Shown here: positions 49,577-59,992 of the stretch, one piece after another
Position numbering within the stretch: position 1 is the first letter of the stretch
Layout of the letters: each line of letters starts with the position of its first letter
Source of the DNA: Anaeramoeba ignava
Lineage: Eukaryota > Metamonada > Anaeramoebidae
DNA: 64,000 bases
Direction of reading: 5' to 3'
Assembly (NCBI GenBank): GCA_028826165.1
Contig: JAPDFW010000098.1
Span: forward strand, 62,001-126,000
Notes under the pieces: model-generated
What the model saw: only the letters and a program-made list of their open reading frames with translations
Databases searched by the model: none
What the model was told of the DNA's origin: nothing
Translations under genes and position numbers: made by a program

Positions 49577-49900
49577 TTAATTTTGATTATTAAATTTGTT
49601 AATTAATAAATCAAATAAATTTGGATTTGTTTCATTTAATTGAAAATAATCAATTCCTCTTTCTAATTCTCCAATTATTTCTTGTGTAATTTGAATTTCA
49701 TCTTTAATTTGATTTGAATAAATCCAATATTCAAATATTTGAAATGATTTATTACTTAATTCACTATAATCTGTAACTTTATTAGATTTATCTTCTGTTA
49801 CAGATAAAAACATTCCTCGATATAATTCACTTCTCATTATTAATATTAATTTAGGAAATTTATATTGTTTTTCTTTTCTTTCAATTATAAAATATTTTAA
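49577..49900 (-). pseudogene. BTB/POZ-domain remnant
   Basis: The minus-strand frame reads YFIIERKEKQYKFPKLILIM, RSELYRGMFLSVTED, SFQIFEYWIYSN and IGELERGIDYFQL, then TAA. This resembles the middle of a BTB domain (the K-x-x-LIL-x-RS-L-x-x-MF block and the F-x-x-x-x-YIY block). The reading frame is already open upstream of the ATG at 49837 but meets a stop just before 49900, so the N-terminal part of the domain is missing and no complete start exists. It may be a decayed copy of a BTB gene or the 3' exon of a gene whose 5' part I cannot see. Confidence 0.5.
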
Positions 49901-50330
49901 TTAATTTATTTCAAAAATGGAATAAAGAATATTAAATACTTAAATTTAAAATTAATTATATTTTATATATTTTATTAATATTTATTTATTTAAAATAATA
50001 TAAAACTATTCCCAATAATTTAATAAAATAAATAAAATATTTTCATTAATTTATTTCAAAAATGGAATAAAGAATATTAAATAATTAAATTTAAAATTGA
50101 TTATATTTTATATATTTTATTAATATTTATTTATTTAAAATAATATAAAACGATTCCCAATAATTTAATAAAATAAATAAAATATTTTCATTAATTTATT
50201 TCAAAAATGGAATAAAGAATATTAAATAATTCAATTTCAAATTAATTATATTTTTATATATATTTATTAATATTTCTTTATTTTAAAATAATATTTTTAA
50301 AACGATTCCCAATAATTTAATAAAATTGAA
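49900..50330. repeat. Three tandem copies of a ~143-bp AT-rich unit
   Basis: A unit containing TTTATTTCAAAAATGGAATA, TTTTATATATTTTATTAATA and GATTCCCAATAATTTAATAA is repeated; the TTCCCAATAA box lies at 50011, 50154 and about 50306, so spacings are 143 and 152 bp. The copies are over 90 percent alike by eye. No coding content. Confidence 0.85.
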
Positions 50331-50690
50331 AGAAAATTGAAATATTTTAATAAAGATAAATATTTAATTTTAATAGTATTTAAAAATAATTTAATTTAAA
50401 TTTATTTTTTATTTTAATTTAGTATAATATTTTTATTTATTATATTAATATTTTTAATTATTTATTATTCCAATTTTAATTATAATAAAAATATTAAAGA
50501 AAGTGGAATAAATATTTTAATAAAGATAAATATTTAATTTTAATAATATTTAATAATAATTTAATTTAAATTTATTATTTTAATTTTATTTTAATATAAT
50601 ATTTTTATTTATTAACTTAATATTTATAATTATTTATTATTCCAATTTTAATTATAATAAAATATATTAAAAATAAAATTAAAAAATTAA
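50331..50690. repeat. Two tandem copies of a ~171-bp AT-rich unit
   Basis: A second unit, with ATATTTTAATAAAGATAAAT, TTATTTATTATTCCAATTTT and ATTATAATAAAA, occurs twice; the TTCCAATTTT step is at about 50469 and 50640. Between the copies lies AAAGAAAGTGGAATAAAT. Confidence 0.75.
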
Positions 50691-51143
50691 AAAATTTTAA
50701 ATAAATTGAATTTAACATGATTGAATAAGATAAACTTTCTAAAAAAATAATTTACTAATTATTCTATTTTTGATTTTGATTATAATTTATTAATATTTAA
50801 ATATTAATTAATAATAAATTTTATTTGATTTTTTATTTTAATATTTTAATTAATGAATTTAAATTTAATTATTATTAATTTCTATTTTCAATTTTTATTT
50901 TTATTTATTATATTAAAAATATTCAATTTTTTAAAATTTATTATTTTTTTTTTTGGATTATTTTTTATTAATTAAATTTTTAATAAATATTTTAAATTAA
51001 AATTAAATTATTTAAAATTAAATTTGTTTCTTATTTATTGATTTAAAGAAATTAAATTGATTAAAAGTAAATTAAAATTGAATTAAATTTTGAAAAAAAA
51101 AAATTAAAAAAAAAAGTTTGATTTTCTTATTATTAATTAATTT
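50691..51143. other. AT-rich spacer 3' of the BTB/TLDc gene
   Basis: About 450 bp of TTAAT and AATTAA steps without a discernible repeat unit or gene. It lies downstream of the minus-strand BTB/TLDc gene. Confidence 0.45.
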
Positions 51144-53198
51144 TTAAATGAAATAAGTTTCAACTTCATCAACAACCCATAAATTAAGAGAACCAGCTAA
51201 ATAACTTCTAGCTTCATTTGTATTATGAGTAATCCCATTAGGTAGATTATAACTATAACCAAAATTTGAATGACCAGGTTGTAAATTAGATTCTAACCAA
51301 AAATCATTTCCAAAAATTGGACCAAAACTTAATTTAGAATAAATTGCACGACCTTTGCCATTATGTGTAAACTTTGCAGGTATTCTATCCCCTTTATCAT
51401 TTCTTAATGAAAAAATAAATGCATTTGAGTCATAAATGTCTCCTGGATTTCCAGATTTAAATCCAACTTGAGTAAAACCTCCAAAAATAAAATTATCTTT
51501 TGTTTTGATAATAACTAATGTTTTTCCTTTCCCATCAACTGCTTTATGCCATTTTTTACAATTAAATCCATCTTTTTTTGCTGAAAATCCTTTTTTCATT
51601 TTAGAAAAAAAATCATTATCATTTATCCATTCTTGTAATTTCTTAACATATTCAATTTCTTGAATAATTTCTGAATCTGAAAAAATCTTTTGTAATTCCA
51701 TTTCTTGTTTCATTTTCTTTTCATATTCCAAATCTTTTTGGTATTGATCTCGATATTTATCAAAAACTGGTTTCATATCTTTATTTTCTTTATCTTTCTC
51801 TTCAAATTCTTTCTTCCATTTCTCTTCAATTTCTTTGTTTTTATCTTCAACTTCTTTCTTCCATTTCTCTTCAATTTCAATTTTTATTTGTTGATTTTCT
51901 TTCTCTTTGTTTTCAATTTCTTTGTTTTTATCTTCAACTTCTTTCTTTTTCTCTTCAATTTCAATTTTCATTTGTTGATTTTCCTTCTCTTTATTCTCAA
52001 CTTCTTTCTTCCATTTCTCTTCAATTTCAATTTTTATTTGTTGATTTTCTTTCTCTTTGTTTTCAACTTCTTTCTTCCATTTCTCTTCAATTTCTTTCTC
52101 TTTATCTTCAATTTCTTTCTTCCATTTCTCTTCAATTTCTTTGTTTTTATCTTCAATTTCCTTTTCTTTCTTCTTATTTTCAGATTTCAAATTTCGAATC
52201 TCTGATTCAAATGATTTGATTCTTTTATCTCTTTCTTTGATTCTTTTATCTCTTCTTTTAATTTTCTTTTCTTTCTCTTGAATTTTCTTTTCTTTCTCTT
52301 GAATTTTCTTTTCTTTCTCTTTATTTTCAATTTCTTGTTGATTATCTTGAATAATTTTGTTTTGAATATCAACTAAAAAAGAATTTGGAAGAATAAAATG
52401 AAATTGTTTTAATTTATCAAAATCTTGTTTTGAAATTGAATCTTTATCAAATAATGAAAAAAAAGAATGAAATAATCTTTTCTTTGAATTCATTTTCTTT
52501 TCATATTTCTTTAAATTTAGTGATTTATTTCTTTTTTTAATCCAATTATCCAAAAATTGAAAAAAATCAAATTGAAAAATTTCTTTTTTTTCTTGTTTAA
52601 ATTGAATAAATTTGATAATTTCTTCTTTAGTTAAATTGAATAAATTCTCATTATTCTGAATTTGGGAAAAATTTTGATTTATTAATTCAAAACATTTTAT
52701 TTCAATTTCATTTGAATTTAAATTTCGATTTTGGAAAAAAAATTGGAAAAAATTTGAATAATTAATTGAATTTGAAATTTTTTTTTGAATAATTTCTTTC
52801 AATAAATTTAATTTAAAATAAATTGAAATTTCCAATAATTGAATAAGATTTTCTTGATTCTCAAAAGAAATATTTCCATAATAAATATAACTCAAAATTG
52901 ATTCCATTTCTTTTTTATTAAATTGATTTAAAAAAATCTTATCAATATCGTTTTCTCCTCTTAATGACTCATTAAAAAAAGGAGATCTTGAAGATAAAAT
53001 TGATTTATGAACTTTAATTTCAAAAGGATTTGATTTATTCTCAACAAAAATTGAAAAATCTTTAAATGAATTTCCATTTAAAAGGTTTGAATAATCTTTA
53101 ATTAAATTTTTTGTTACTTTTTTTTCTAAATTTTTCATTTCATTTTCATTTTCATTTTGATTTGCATTTTCAATTTGGTTATTATTGTTATTATCCAT
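51144..53198 (-). CDS. BTB - coiled-coil - TLDc domain protein
   Basis: This intronless gene encodes 684 residues. After an Asn-rich start, residues of about 30-140 form a BTB domain: LLNGNSFKDFSIFVENKSN, HKSILSSRSPFFNESL and MESILSYIYYGNISF. Residues of about 140-290 are helical, as in BACK-like linkers. Residues of about 290-480 are a long charged coiled coil with repeated EKEKKIQ and EEKWKKEVEDK units. The C-terminal 150 residues, beginning near CKKWHKAVDGKGKTLVIIKT, with FIFGGFTQVGFKSG, DSNAFIFSLRNDKG, FGPIFGNDFWLESN and ARSYLAGSLNLWVVDEVETY, match the TLDc fold. BTB proteins often bring substrates to Cullin-3 ligases; TLDc proteins are linked to oxidative stress and V-ATPase. The combined function is not known. 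The start ATG 53198 is followed by MDNNNNN. Confidence 0.87.
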   Translation of the reverse strand: MDNNNNNQIENANQNENENEMKNLEKKVTKNLIKDYSNLLNGNSFKDFSIFVENKSNPFEIKVHKSILSSRSPFFNESLRGENDIDKIFLNQFNKKEMESILSYIYYGNISFENQENLIQLLEISIYFKLNLLKEIIQKKISNSINYSNFFQFFFQNRNLNSNEIEIKCFELINQNFSQIQNNENLFNLTKEEIIKFIQFKQEKKEIFQFDFFQFLDNWIKKRNKSLNLKKYEKKMNSKKRLFHSFFSLFDKDSISKQDFDKLKQFHFILPNSFLVDIQNKIIQDNQQEIENKEKEKKIQEKEKKIQEKEKKIKRRDKRIKERDKRIKSFESEIRNLKSENKKKEKEIEDKNKEIEEKWKKEIEDKEKEIEEKWKKEVENKEKENQQIKIEIEEKWKKEVENKEKENQQMKIEIEEKKKEVEDKNKEIENKEKENQQIKIEIEEKWKKEVEDKNKEIEEKWKKEFEEKDKENKDMKPVFDKYRDQYQKDLEYEKKMKQEMELQKIFSDSEIIQEIEYVKKLQEWINDNDFFSKMKKGFSAKKDGFNCKKWHKAVDGKGKTLVIIKTKDNFIFGGFTQVGFKSGNPGDIYDSNAFIFSLRNDKGDRIPAKFTHNGKGRAIYSKLSFGPIFGNDFWLESNLQPGHSNFGYSYNLPNGITHNTNEARSYLAGSLNLWVVDEVETYFI

Positions 53199-53590
53199 TT
53201 TGTGTTTTTGTTTTTGTGTTTTTTTTTTGTTTTTTGTTTTTTAAAAAAAGGAAAAAAATGAAAAAAAAAATTTAAAAAAAAAATGAATAAAAAAAGTGGA
53301 TTTTGAAAATAAATAAAAATATAAAAAATAAGAATAAATTTAAATTAATAATTAATTTAATTTTCTTTTTAATTTATTATTTTAAATTATTTTATTAATA
53401 AATTATTATTATTTTTTATTAATTTTTTTTATTAAAAAAAAAGGAAAATTATTTTAATTTATTTTTTAATTTAATTTTTTTTTTTGGAATTTAAAAATTA
53501 TTAATAAATTTAAATTTAAAAACAAATTTCCAAATTAATATTAATTCAATTTAATTCAAAAAAAAGATAAAATTTTAATTTCAAAAATCA
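53199..53590. other. 5' flank of the BTB/TLDc gene
   Basis: This flank carries TTTTTG steps, poly-A runs and an AAAAAAGTGGATTTTGAAAA segment at about 53290. It must contain the promoter of the BTB/TLDc gene. No coding sequence is seen. Confidence 0.4.
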
Positions 53591-53594
53591 ATTT

Positions 53595-54485
53595 TCAAAA
53601 TATTTTTAAATAATAAAATATTTAAATCCAAAACATTAAATTATTATTTTAAACATAAAATTAATTATTAAATTATATTTTTTAAATTAATTTATAAATT
53701 AAATATTAAATTAAATCTATTTCCATTTTTATATTTTTATGTTAAATATTTAAATAACAAAATATTTAAATATAAAACATTAAATTATTATTTTAATAAT
53801 AAAATTAAATATTAAATTATATTTTTAAATTAATTTATAAATTAAATATTAAATTAAATTCTATTCTTATTTTTATATTTATATGTTAAATATTTAAATA
53901 ATAAAATATTTAAATCTAAAAATTAAATTATTATTTTAATATGAAATTAAATATTAAATTATAATTTTAAAATTAATTTATAAATTAAATATTAAATTAA
54001 ATCTATTCTCATTTTTATATTTTTATGTTAAATATTTAAATAATAAAATATTTAAATCTAAAACAATAAATTATTATTTTAATAATAAAATTAAATATTA
54101 AATTATATTTTTAAATTAATTTAAAATTAAATATTAAATTAAATCTATTCTTATTTTTTATATTTATATGTTAAAATATTTAAATAATAAAATATTTAAA
54201 TTTAAAACATTAAATTATTATTTTAATAATAAAATTAAATATTAAATTATATTTTTAAATTAATTTATAAATTAAATATTAAATTAAATCTATTTTCGTT
54301 TTCTATATTTATATGTTAAATATTTAAATAATAAAATATTTAAATCTAAAACATTAAATTATTATTTTAATAATAAAATTAAATATTAAATTATATTTTT
54401 AAATTAATTTATAAATTAAATATTAAATTAAATCTATTCTCATTTTTTATATTTATTTGTTAAATATTTAAATAATAAATTTGTT
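53595..54485. repeat. ~143-bp satellite array, 3' side of Rac (6 copies)
   Basis: A unit with ATTAAATTAAATCTATT, then (C/T)(C/T)CATTTTTATATTTTTATG, TTAAATATTTAAATAATAAA and TTATTTTAATAATAAAATTA is repeated. The TCTATT box starts at 53716, 53860, 54002, 54144, 54289 and 54433, an average spacing of 143.4 bp. The rest of each unit is essentially pure A/T. Confidence 0.9.
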
Positions 54486-54631
54486 TTTTAAAAAAAGAAA
54501 AAAGTGGAACAAAAGAAAAAAGAATTCCAAAAATAAAAAAATAAAAAATTGTTTTGATTTTGATTTTTCAATAACAAGATATTTTATTAAAATTTTTGTT
54601 TTGTTTTTTGTTTTTAAAAAAAAAAAGAAAA

Positions 54632-55210
54632 TTATAAAATAGAGCATTTCTTTTTTGGTTTATCAGGTTTAACAGGAGAAAGAACAGCACGAATAGATTC
54701 ATCAAAAACAGTTTTCAAATTTTTCTGAGTCAAAGCAGAACATTCCAAATATTTAACCGCTTTAATTTCTTTAGCCATATCCATACCAGCTTGATAACTA
54801 ATAGGAGATAAACCTTTTTCTTCAAGTTTCATGATAGTATCTTGGTCATCTCTCAAATCAAGCTTAGTACCAACAAGAATCATAGGAACATTAGAACAAT
54901 GATGATGAATTTCAGGAACCCATTTAGCTCTAACGTTTTCAAAAGAAGAAGGTGAAATCAATGAAAAGCAGATCAAAAATACATCCGTTTGTGGATATGA
55001 TAATGGTCTTAATCTATCGTAATCTTCTTGTCCTGCTGTATCCCATAATCCTAAATTGATTGGTTTTCCATCTACCATTACATTGGCTGAATAATTATCA
55101 AATACTGTTGGTATATATTCTCCTGGAAATGCATTTGTTGTATATGATATTAATAAACATGTTTTACCAACTGCTCCATCTCCAACAACTACACATTTAA
55201 TTGATTGCAT
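54632..55210 (-). CDS. Rac-family Rho GTPase
   Basis: Rac GTPases direct actin assembly through WAVE and PAK effectors. The intronless gene encodes 192 residues, identical in length to human Rac1. All switch elements are intact: [11 protein letters not shown] (P-loop), the effector loop [11 protein letters not shown] with the Thr-35 equivalent, [19 protein letters not shown] (switch II with the catalytic Gln), the Rho insert region [21 protein letters not shown] (guanine specificity) and [15 protein letters not shown]. The C-terminus is basic (KPDKPKKK) and ends in the CAAX box CSIL, whose terminal Leu predicts geranylgeranylation. The start MQSIKCVVV matches Rac1 MQAIKCVVV. It lies isolated between two AT-rich satellite arrays. 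Confidence 0.97.
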   Translation of the reverse strand: MQSIKCVVVGDGAVGKTCLLISYTTNAFPGEYIPTVFDNYSANVMVDGKPINLGLWDTAGQEDYDRLRPLSYPQTDVFLICFSLISPSSFENVRAKWVPEIHHHCSNVPMILVGTKLDLRDDQDTIMKLEEKGLSPISYQAGMDMAKEIKAVKYLECSALTQKNLKTVFDESIRAVLSPVKPDKPKKKCSIL

Positions 55211-55405
55211 TTTTTTGTTTTTTGTTTTTAAAAAATTTAAATTTAAAAATAAAAAATTATTAAAAAAGAAAAAGAATGAAAATAAAATTAATTAAATTTT
55301 TTCTTTTTATTTTTATTTTATTTTTTAATTTAAATTTTTTGTTAAAATTTTTTTCATTCGAAAAAATTTCTTTTTTATTTTTTATTTAAATTTTTTCCAT
55401 TTATT
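55211..55405. promoter_or_regulatory. 5' flank of Rac
   Basis: About 195 bp separate the Rac ATG from the satellite array. It has the TTTTTTGTTTTTTGTTTTT leader also seen before the BTB/TLDc gene. The promoter must be here or within the repeats. No defined element is recognised. Confidence 0.4.
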
Positions 55406-55409
55406 TATC

Positions 55410-57240
55410 CCATTTTTTAGTATTAATTTTATTTATAAATATAAAATAAAAATTAATTTCAAATTAATATTAAATTCAAATCTATTTCCATTCTATTTAA
55501 AAAATTAATTAAAATATTTTATTAATTAAATATCAAAAATTAATTAATAAAAATATATTTCTAATAATTAATTTTATTTATAAATATAAAATAAAAATTA
55601 ATTTCAAATTAATATTTAATTTAAATCTATTTCCATTCTTTTAAAAATTAATTAAAATATTTTATTAATTAAATATCAAAAATTAATTAATAATAATATA
55701 TTTCTTATAATTAATTTTATTTATAAATATAAAATAAAAATTAATTTCAAATTAATATTAAATTCAAATCTATTTCCATTTTGTTTAAAAATGAATTAAA
55801 ATATTTTATTAATTAAATATCAAAAATTAATTAATAATAATATATTTCTTATAATTAATTTTATTTATAAATATAAAATATAAAATTAATTTTAAATTAA
55901 TATTAAATTTAAATCTATTTCCATTTTGTTTAAAAATTAATTAAAATATTTTATTAATTAAATATCAATAAAAATTAATTAATAAAAATATATTTTCTTG
56001 TATTAATTTTATTTATAAATATAAAATAAAAATTAATTTCAAATTAATATTTAATTTAAATCTATTCCCATTCTTTTTAAAAATTAATTAAAATATTTTA
56101 TTAATTAAATATCAAAAATTAATTAATAAAAATATATTTTGTGTATTAATTTTATTTATAAATATAAAATAAAAATTAATTTCAAATTAATATTTAATTT
56201 AAATCTATTCCCATTCTGTTTAAAAAATTAATTAAAATATTTTATTAATTAAATATCAATAAATTAATTAATAATAATATATTTTCTTGTATTAATTTTA
56301 TTTATAAATATAAAATAAAAATTAATTTTAAATTAATATTAAATTTAAATCTATTTCCATTTTGTTTAAAAAATTAATTAAAATATTTTATTAATTAAAT
56401 ATCAAGAAATTAATTAATAAAATATATTTTCTTGTATTAATTTTATTTATAAATATAAAATAAAAATTAATTTCAAATTAATATTTAATTTAAATCTATT
56501 CCCATTCTTTTTAAAAATTGATTAAAATATTTTATTAATTAAATATCAAAAATTAATTAATAAAAATATATTTTGTAATAATTAATTTTATTTATAAATA
56601 TAAAATAAAAATTAATTTCAAATTAATATTTAATTTAAATCTATTCCCATTCTGTTTAAAAATTAATTAAAATATTTTATTAATTAAATATCAAAAATTA
56701 ATTAATAAAATATATTTTTAGTATTAATTTTATTTATAAATATAAAATATAAATTAATTTCAAATTAATATTTAATTTAAATCTATTTCTATTCTGTTTA
56801 TAAAATTAATTAAAATATTTTATTAATTAAATATCAAAAATTAATTAATAATAATATATTTTGTGTTTTAATTTTATTTATAAATATAAAATATAAATTA
56901 ATTTCAAATTAATATTAAATTTAAATCTATTTCTATTTTGTTTAAAAAATTAATTAAAATATTTTATTAATTAAATATCAAAAAATTAATTAATAAAAAT
57001 ATATTTCTAATAATTAATTTTATTTATAAATATAAAATAAAAATTAATTTCAAATTAATATTTAATTTAAATCTATTTCTATTCTGTTTAAAAAATTAAT
57101 TAAAATATTTTATTAATTAAATATCAAAAAATTAATTAATAATAATATATTTCCTTGTTTTAATTTTATTTATAAATATAAAATAAAAATTAATTTCAAA
57201 TTAATATTAAATTTAAATCTATTCCCATTCTGTTTATAAA
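55410..57240. repeat. ~145-bp satellite array, 5' side of Rac (13 copies)
   Basis: A unit with TTTTATTTATAAATATAAAA, AATTAATTTCAAATTAATAT, TTTAAATCTATT(C/T)CCATTCTG and AATATTTTATTAATTAAATA repeats through 1.8 kb. The TCTATT box starts at 55481, 55626, 55769, 55914, 56061, 56204, 56350, 56495, 56640, 56782, 56926, 57072 and 57218; the mean spacing is 144.75 bp. The box is the only C/G-containing stretch that is kept in every copy. Confidence 0.92.
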
Positions 57241-57587
57241 ATTAAAAAAGAAAAAAATCGAAAAAAAAAATGTTGAATAAAATAAACATGAAAAAAAAAA
57301 TTTTTTTGTTGATGTCAGTTTTCATTTTTTCTTTTTAATTTAAAAAAGAAACCATTTCCTTTACAATTTTCTTTTTATTATTATTTTACTTTCTTTGGAT
57401 TTTTGATCTTTTAATTTTAAATGTAAATACTTTTGGACAAATTTCACAAAACAAAATTCAAAATTTACCCCTTTTCATTTTTTGATTTTGTTTATTTTTG
57501 TTTTTGTTTTTTTGTTGTTTTTGATTTTTATTTTGTTTTTGTTGTTGTTTTTGTTTTTGTTTTTGTTGTTTTTGTTTTTGTTTTTGT
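57241..57587. other. Leader region of the propeller gene
   Basis: This 347-bp stretch contains A runs, then T runs and a long TTTTTG pentamer tract (about 57490-57590). A tiny frame at 57270-57338 starting with ATG reads MKKKIFLLMSVFIF, like a signal peptide, but stops. No other coding content is recognised. Confidence 0.4.
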
Positions 57588-59947
57588 TTGGGAAAAATTA
57601 GGAAAATCAAGTTTTTTATTCTTTTATTTTGCTTTTCTTTCTTCATTTTAATTGTTCAAAATCAAACTTTGAAAAATTCTTTTATTTTCCCAACATCAAT
57701 TTCAAATCCAACTTTATCTTTAATTGATGAAAACAATGGATTTCTTTATTATTTCAATTATGATGATTCTGTACCAAGTGTTTATTTCAATACAATTTTT
57801 CAAATTGATTTCAATTCTTTCAAATTTCTTAATTCATCTTATTTAAGTGATCTTGATCAAAAATTTCAACAGGAGTAATTGATCCAAAAAATCAAATTGC
57901 ATATTTGGCAACAAATCCATCCACAACGAGTAATGAAAATCCAAAAATAATTAAATTCAATTTATCAAGCTTTTCAATTATAGATTCTATTGAGTTACCT
58001 GAATCTTATTTCGAAATTGAATTTGTTTCTTCTCACATTGATTTAAATAATTCCAAAGCTTATTTTATTTTGAATTGTAATGGTATTTTTTCTTCTGACA
58101 ATGATCAAATTTTCAAAATTGATTTAACAAATTTTTCAATCGAATTGAATACAAGTATTGATGCAGATTCTATTTATGGTTCTCAAATTGATCTTTTTAA
58201 TCAATATCTTTATATTTTCTCATCTAATCCATATCCTCAAATACAGAAAATTGATTTAGGAAATTTATCAGAAATTGGAACACTTACTTTAATTGAGATT
58301 TTCTCTGAATGGTCAAATATGTATGGAATTATTGATAATTCAACAAATTTAATGTATGTTGGCTTTTCTTATTATCCATCTTTGATAATTGTGAAAGTAA
58401 ATTTGACTGATTTTACAAAAATGGATAATATAACTGTGGAAGATAAAGATTACAATGATATTATTTCAGTAGGAATTGATACAGTGAATCATTTAGGTTA
58501 TTTTGTGGTTGGTGTTTTATCATATTCATATACTTGGATTTCTAAAATTAATCTTACTTCTTTTGAAAGTATTCAATCATATTCCTTTTCAAATTATGGA
58601 GCTGTAATATCTTTTGATTCATCAACAACTTATGCTTATATTGGATTCACTAATTCATCATTTATCAAGTTTGATTTATTAGAATTCCAAGAAAAGAATT
58701 CAGGATTGGGAAATTTTCAAGATCCATTCGTCATTTTAATTGATGAATTAAATCAAATGGCTTATGTTGGATTTGATTATCTTTTTGGATTAGTTGCAAA
58801 AATTGATCTATCTTCTTTTCAATTAATAGATTACATAACAAATGATAATTCTTCTGATAAAATTAATTATGGAGAAATTGATTCTTCAAATGGATTTGCT
58901 TATTTTTTTATAAATTCTCAAACAAAAATTTCAAAAATTATGAAAGTTGAATTATCCAATTTTTCAATTTCAGAAATGAAAATTCTTGATTCAAATGGAT
59001 CAATTCAATCAACTTGTTTTGATAACCAAAATCATTTCCTTTATGTTGGATTTTCAAATTTAACTGATGAAAATGGAAAAATTTTTAAAATAAGTTCTCC
59101 AAATTTAGAAATTGTTGATTATTTTCCAATTTCTGATTTGAAACAATTCCAAAATTTATTTGTTGATTCTTCCAAAAATCCTTTATTCATTTATGGAAAT
59201 TAACAATCCAATAGGTTTTTGGCTTGATTTAATTAAAATTGATCTTGATTCTTTTAATCAAACATCTTATTTGGATTTAACAAATTATTATCCAATTCAA
59301 ACAATGTTATTTAATTCAATTCATCAATACATTTATTTTCTCTGGGAATCTGAAAATGATGGAATCCAAATTTGTGGAATTGAATTATCTGAAATGAGAG
59401 TTTTAGATGATTATGTTAAGATTGAATCAGATCAATTTTTTTCTTTTCTTTCCTCAGTTCATTTATTGATTCAAAATCCAGATATGGATATTTCTTATTT
59501 CAACAAAGTCAACAAAGTCAACAAATGAATAATAACATGAAAAACTTTGTAAACGTTTCAAACTCTCATCAAATTATGATAGATCAAGCTATTTCTGAAA
59601 CTTCCACAATCAAAATATTTCAAATTGATTTAAATTCATTTCAAATTCTTACAGAAACAAATTGGAATTATCCTTTTAGTATTTTTACAATTGATTCATC
59701 AACAAGATATCTTTATTCAACAGGTTATTCTTATTTTTATCATTATGATAATCCACAAATTTCATTTCATCAATTTTCTCTTCCAACTCCAACTCCAACT
59801 CCAATCCCAAATCCTTCAAATCAAAAATCATCCAAATCAACTATTATTATTCTTTCAACAATTATTCCAATTTTAATAATAATTTCTTTAATTGTGATTT
59901 ACTTAATTTTGAAAATTAAAAAGAAAAAGAAAAAGAAAAATTATTGA
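57588..59947 (+). CDS. Secreted/type I membrane beta-propeller-like protein (frame broken three times)
   Basis: The product, about 780 residues after bridging frame breaks, begins with a hydrophobic segment (KFFILLFCFSFFILIV) like a signal peptide. It is followed by many units of the form IDLSSFQLIDYI...YGEIDSSNGFAYF, repeated about every 45-50 residues: KIDL-NFS, then ID---N-LYVGF. Such repeats are typical of bacterial YVTN-type or LVIVD-type seven-bladed propellers. Near the C-terminus a Pro/Thr stalk (PTPTPTPIPNPSN) precedes one membrane helix (TIIILSTIIPILIIISLIVI) and a poly-Lys tail. Frame breaks occur near 57873 (one T missing), 59200 (one base extra) and 59519 (one A missing), each in a short A or T run. 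The frame opens at a TTG; no in-frame ATG fits, so the true start is unresolved. Asn-x-Ser/Thr sites are frequent, as in a surface protein. Confidence 0.7.
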
Positions 59948-59992
59948 AAGAAAAGAATCAAAAAAATATCAAAAAATCAAAAAACCAAGTAA

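Noticed and set aside
55410-57240. Regular ~145-bp repeats considered as a CRISPR-like array
   Set aside because: The whole unit is repeated, not short repeats with unique spacers, and the DNA is eukaryotic. A satellite is the right reading.
57270-57338. Small ORF with a signal-peptide-like sequence
   Set aside because: It stops after 22 codons and does not splice in phase to the propeller frame by any GT-AG pair that I could see.
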